Shown: positions 60,760 to 64,000 of the stretch, piece by piece | Layout: every line of letters begins with the position of its first letter | How positions within the stretch are numbered: position 1 is the first letter of the stretch | Assembly: GCA_003298465.1 (NCBI GenBank) | Contig: QNGA01000007.1 | Coordinates: 229,095 to 293,094, forward strand | Direction of reading: 5' to 3' | Length of the DNA stretch: 64,000 bases | Origin: a halophilic archaeon | GTDB lineage: Archaea; Halobacteriota; Halobacteria; Halobacteriales; Haladaptataceae | Program-made: the position numbers and the translations under genes | The notes under the pieces: model-generated | Databases searched by the model: none | What the model was told of the DNA's origin: nothing | What the model saw: the letters and a program-made list of their open reading frames with translations, nothing else

Positions 60760-61998
60760 TTGGTGAGCAGTCGACGAGAGTTCTATCCCCTTTACCTTAC
60801 TCGCTTTGCGGGGAGTCTCGGATTCGTGACGTTGATGTCGCTTCTGCCGCAGTTCATTCAGAAACTGGATGCGGGAGGCGTTCTCATCGGACTCTTCATC
60901 ACGGCTCTCGGCGTTGGTCGGACGCTCGCACTCGTTCCGCTTGGATGGGCAGCGGACCAGTACGACAAGCGAACGGTGTTGCTCGTCTCACTCAGTATCA
61001 GTACCGTGGCGTACGCGATATTCAGCTTCGTCACTTCATCAGCTACCTTTCTTGCTGCCCGTACGCTCCAAGGGTTAGGACTCGTCGGTACCGGCGTCGT
61101 CGCACTTGCTCTCGTCGGCGAACTAGCCCCTGCCGATGACCGAGCGAACTACATCGGGAAGTTCAACTCTTGGCGGATGGCCGCCGGTATTATCGGAACG
61201 ATCGGCGCGAACGTCCTCTACACCTACCTCGGTTTCGACCCGATCTTCCTCATCATCGTCGTGTTGTTTACAGTCGCGACGGTCAGCATCTGGTGGTTCG
61301 TCGACAGCGACGAGACGAGTTCCGGGTTCGCGTTCTTCGATCTCGCGCTCAACGACCGTATTCTTACAATCACGACGTTCCGAGCACAGTACGCCGTCGC
61401 AGTGACGCTCGTCCGCAAGTGGGTGCCGATCTACGTCGGCCTCACGGCTGCAAAAGGCGGTCTCGGATTAGCCCCGATCGCCGTCGGCACCGTCTTGGCG
61501 GCGGAGAAATTCACGAACATGCTCGCACAGCCGTACACCGGCTCTCTCTCCGATCGGAATGGCCGAGCACTGTTCGTCTTCATCGGCGGTGGCTGCTACG
61601 GTGCGGTTGCACTCCTCCTTCCGTTTGCGCCGGAGTTCGGGTCGGCGGTCGGATTGACAGCGTCAGTTCCCCTGCTCGGGCCGATGCCAGCTGTCTTTTT
61701 CGTCGCCATAGTGTTGAACGGTCTCTTGGGTGTCGCAGATAGCATTCGCGAGCCTGCAAGCATGGCGTTGTTCGCCGACGAAGGTGAGGGCGAAGGTATC
61801 ACGAGCAGCTTCGGCATCCGTGGGCTCGTCTGGCGACCGGGCGCACTCCTCGCACCGCTGCTCGGCGGCTACCTCATGTCGAGGTACGGGATGGACTGGG
61901 TGTTCTTCCTCGGCAGCGCCGCTGCCTTCAGCGGTATCCTCGTCTTCTACGGCGTCCTCTCGTTCCGCCACGATGCTCGCGCCCTGTACCGGTGGTAA
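60760..61998 (+). CDS. Major facilitator superfamily transporter
   Basis: 412 residues with 12 membrane helices. The first cytoplasmic loop reads LGWAADQYDKRTVLLVSLSI (the GxxxDxxxRR-type motif A of MFS), and helix 4 contains AARTLQGLGLVGTGVVALAL. The second half contains the partner motif GSLSDRNGRALFVFIGGGCY. It probably exports drugs or moves sugars; the substrate is unknown. The start is a TTG at 60760 or the adjoining GTG at 60763 and upstream sequence gives no better choice. Confidence 0.85.
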   Translation: MVSSRREFYPLYLTRFAGSLGFVTLMSLLPQFIQKLDAGGVLIGLFITALGVGRTLALVPLGWAADQYDKRTVLLVSLSISTVAYAIFSFVTSSATFLAARTLQGLGLVGTGVVALALVGELAPADDRANYIGKFNSWRMAAGIIGTIGANVLYTYLGFDPIFLIIVVLFTVATVSIWWFVDSDETSSGFAFFDLALNDRILTITTFRAQYAVAVTLVRKWVPIYVGLTAAKGGLGLAPIAVGTVLAAEKFTNMLAQPYTGSLSDRNGRALFVFIGGGCYGAVALLLPFAPEFGSAVGLTASVPLLGPMPAVFFVAIVLNGLLGVADSIREPASMALFADEGEGEGITSSFGIRGLVWRPGALLAPLLGGYLMSRYGMDWVFFLGSAAAFSGILVFYGVLSFRHDARALYRW

Positions 61999-62001
61999 AT
62001 C

Positions 62002-62485
62002 GCCTCGGGGTCACGCCCCGAGGTTTTCGCGTGGACTCCCGTTCTATGCCTCACCCGAGGCAGAGGGTACGTACTTCCCGCTCACGTTCAGCGTCCCGCG
62101 ATTCAAGCGTACATCTACGGGTGCACCTCCATCGTCTGCATTTTGCCGACGACGGAGATACTGCAAACCGATACTCTTCGAGGCGTTGTAGTCGGCGTGG
62201 TTCTCATACCTGCACTGCTGACACTCGAACGACGCTCCCGACCGATTGTCGTCGTGGGTAAACCCACACGTCGAGCAACGTTTCGGCGCATTTCGGGGAT
62301 CTACCTGCACGGCTTGGACACCGTGTTCTTCGGCCTTGTATTCGACATACTCGTAGAGGCGTCGGAACGCCAGACGTGTTGCCGGGGTGTTAATTATACG
62401 TTGGGAGTCGGCCTGCCATCGTGACGTGGTTTGTGTCATCGAGTGTCGGCTTCATCCCCGAGGCTTGCCCTCGGGGTATTCGCCT
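62002..62485 (-). mobile_element. Truncated IS200/IS605-type element with hairpin ends and TnpB C-terminus
   Basis: One end is CCTCGGGG-TCA-CGCCCCGAGG (62005-62026); the other is CCCCGAGGCTTGCCCTCGGGG (62456-62476). Between them the minus strand at 62044-62439 carries the C-terminal part of a Tnp[41 protein letters not shown]. These supply the zinc finger and the last RuvC aspartate. The rest of the gene is absent, so it is non-autonomous. Confidence 0.75.
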
Positions 62486-62639
62486 CGACCGCGGATAATT
62501 GGAGGGGCAGTCTAGAAGAGAGGTTAGTCTTCGTCTCCAAGCCAGCGAGGCGAGGGTCCAGGGTATATTCCACACTTAAGTATAAAATATTTACATGGGG
62601 ATGCGGTCATCTCACATGGCGAGGGCATCCGAACGAAAT

Positions 62640-63065
62640 CACGTACGACTGACCACCGCCATCAACCGTTCTGTCACCCTCGCCGTCTCTTCGCTCCAAC
62701 GTGACTCATTACCGTGCCAGTTGTTGCAAGATCGTCCGCGCGAAGCAGGTCCAGCTGGAGTGAGGGACCAACACCGACCCGGAGACGGGCAGAGCGGAGG
62801 AGTGCGCATCCTGAAGTACGCCCACGATACAGACGGCACGGCGGTCAGGTCACTTGACCTCGCGAACGAACGCGAACGTAGCGTGGAACATCCTGTCTCG
62901 CGGCCTCGAAGACGTAGGAGTATCCCACTCCGAAGGAACGCCTTTGGAGACTGCGCTCGCTGTGGATACGTCCGTATCTGCAAAGCACGTCGTGGAAGCA
63001 GGAAGCCCTACCCTCACCGAGCGAACGGCGTCAGCCGTGAGCGAGTAGGGTCGGATAGTTCACAG
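62640..63065 (+). pseudogene. Internally deleted tnpB relic with intact 3' end
   Basis: The frame near 62805-62880 reads ILKYAHDTDGTAVRSLDLAN, matching the first RuvC segment of the TnpB at 52971-54470. From 62873 in another frame it reads ANVAWNILSRGLEDVGVSHS and ends ERTASAVSE-stop, the TnpB C-terminus. Everything in between, including the catalytic Glu and zinc finger, is deleted. The right end TAGTTCAC at about 63057 is kept. It shows where TnpB normally stops. Confidence 0.75.
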
Positions 63066-63109
63066 TCGTTATTCCGAGTTGCTGGCATTGCACTGGGGTA
63101 GTGATCTCG

Positions 63110-63802
63110 TCATCCAGTCCTATGGGTTGGAATTGCGCGAGTTGCCGTCGCTTTGAACGATGCGACAACTGTATCGCCAACCGCTAAGTCGAGTTTGTCG
63201 AGACTCGTCTGCGTTACAAGTGTCCGTAACGGTGTGTCTGCACCGACATCCACTGTTACACGTGCTATCCCACTCTCACGCTCGATATCACCGACTGTGC
63301 CCCGTAACTGATTGCGAACGCTCGTATCAGTCGGTTGCGGGGCTTCGGCGGGGGTTGTGAGAGCCACTGCGTCTGAACGGACACTAACCTGTACGGCATC
63401 GGCATCACCGGACACGATCCCTCGAACCACTCCTGCCTCGGTCTCGATGAGACCGAGACTCTCCACTTGCTCGATAACAGTTCCCGAGAAGACCGATTCC
63501 TCGCTTCGAGCCAATCCCGAGAATTCAGCGCGAAGTCTATCGAATCGGGCTATCAGTTCATGCGCGTTTTCAGTAAGCTCGCTTCCGCCACCTCCCTCGC
63601 CACCACGTTGGCGGGTGACCAGAAGACCGAGCGTCTCCTCAAGAGCAGAGATTCGCTGCTGGATTCGAGCATAGGATCGACCAAGTGCAGATGCAGCCTG
63701 ATTCATCGAACCATACTCGGCAATCGCACGCAACGCCTCTACGTCCCGTTCACCAACGGTCACATCTCCGATTTCGAGAAACGGTTCTCCAGGTGATTTC
63801 AT
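63110..63802 (-). CDS. ModE-like molybdate/tungstate-responsive regulator
   Basis: 230 residues from ATG 63802 (MKSPGEPFLEIGDVTVGERD). A LysR/ModE winged helix is at about 20-80 (ALRAIAEYGSMNQAASALGR, YARIQQRISALEETLGLLVT). The wing GGEGGGGSELTENAHELIAR is typical of ModE. The C-terminus has TOBE-type repeats (GTVIEQVESLGLIETEAGVV, VGDTVVASFKATATRAIPTH) that bind molybdate or tungstate. It starts 4 bp after the ABC ATPase gene ends, so it is in the same operon and probably regulates it. Confidence 0.85.
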   Translation of the reverse strand: MKSPGEPFLEIGDVTVGERDVEALRAIAEYGSMNQAASALGRSYARIQQRISALEETLGLLVTRQRGGEGGGGSELTENAHELIARFDRLRAEFSGLARSEESVFSGTVIEQVESLGLIETEAGVVRGIVSGDADAVQVSVRSDAVALTTPAEAPQPTDTSVRNQLRGTVGDIERESGIARVTVDVGADTPLRTLVTQTSLDKLDLAVGDTVVASFKATATRAIPTHRTG

Positions 63803-63806
63803 ACAC

Positions 63807-64000
63807 TCACCTACTCCGAAGATGGGTGGAGGACATTTGTGGACTATCCTCTTCTTCATCCACCTCATACATCAATTCACCGTCGACAAACTGTTGCGTT
63901 CGCCGGTCGTTCGGGTCTTCGAATATCTGCTCTGGCGGTCCTGCCTCGACGAGTTCACCGTTATAGATGAATCCGATTCGGTCAGAAATACGTTCGGCTT
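63807..64000 (-). CDS. ABC transporter ATP-binding protein, C-terminal part (tungstate/molybdate type), 5' part outside window
   Basis: The final 64 codons are present. The segment ERISDRIGFIYNGELVEAGP followed by PEQIFEDPNDRRTQQFVDGE is the region after the switch histidine in phosphate/tungstate-type ABC ATPases. The end is acidic (YEVDEEEDSPQM). Walker motifs lie outside the window. Linkage to a ModE-like gene points to tungstate or molybdate import. Confidence 0.75.
   Translation of the reverse strand, partial: AERISDRIGFIYNGELVEAGPPEQIFEDPNDRRTQQFVDGELMYEVDEEEDSPQMSSTHLRSR

Overview
The window is haloarchaeal DNA, most likely from a megaplasmid or an island-rich stretch of chromosome of a member of the Halobacteria. 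Its proteins are strongly acidic. Exported proteins carry twin-arginine signals. Many genes have a TATA-like box about 25-35 bp before the start codon and no leader. Recognisable haloarchaeal families include TrmB regulators, HTH_10 (Bat-type) activators, HalOD1, DUF7344, DUF7504, DUF7509, HemAT-like transducers and IS200/IS605-type TnpB elements. I saw no rRNA gene, tRNA gene or CRISPR array.

Layout. 1-2.5 kb: the 5' part of an alkaline-phosphatase-superfamily gene, then eroded DNA with transposase and small-protein remnants. 2.5-21.5 kb: a fructan locus. It has a sugar ABC importer (two permeases, lipoprotein binding protein, ATPase, DUF624 membrane protein), an intracellular-type GH32 fructosidase, a divergent TrmB regulator fused to a sugar-kinase-like domain, a GH32 relic, a 1718-residue secreted protein with two GH32 domains, malectin, LamG and ricin-B modules, a second TrmB regulator, and a Tat-exported GH68 fructansucrase. 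Together they could convert sucrose to fructan outside the cell, cut the fructan, import the products and finish hydrolysis inside, under two TrmB regulators. 22-30 kb: an accessory module with a tightly overlapping operon of unfamiliar genes behind a palindromic operator, a frameshifted gene whose tail is duplicated 3 kb downstream, an AAA-ATPase/DUF234 gene, and two homologous 553-554 bp non-coding elements with identically spaced palindromes. 30-33.4 kb: a complete polar amino acid ABC importer. 33.5-42 kb: IS605 relics, a fused amino acid permease/universal stress protein, a stand-alone UspA protein and several small regulators, one with an in-frame stop. 41.5-46.2 kb: DUF302, SHOCT and CopB P-type ATPase genes (metal handling), then an ion-channel-like protein. 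46.9-52.4 kb: an FRG-domain protein, a V4R-like protein, a damaged HemAT-type transducer, an aldehyde dehydrogenase and a small membrane protein. 52.7-55 kb: an IS605-type element with a catalytically intact TnpB that reads through its usual stop. 55-64 kb: DUF7509, small regulators and zinc-finger proteins, a DUF7504 protein, a CPA-type antiporter with RCK domains, an MFS transporter, two more TnpB relics, and a ModE-like regulator downstream of an oxyanion ABC ATPase that runs off the window.

Mobile-element decay is heavy: at least six IS200/IS605-related scars or hairpin ends, one other transposase relic and several truncated genes. This fits an accessory replicon or genomic island.
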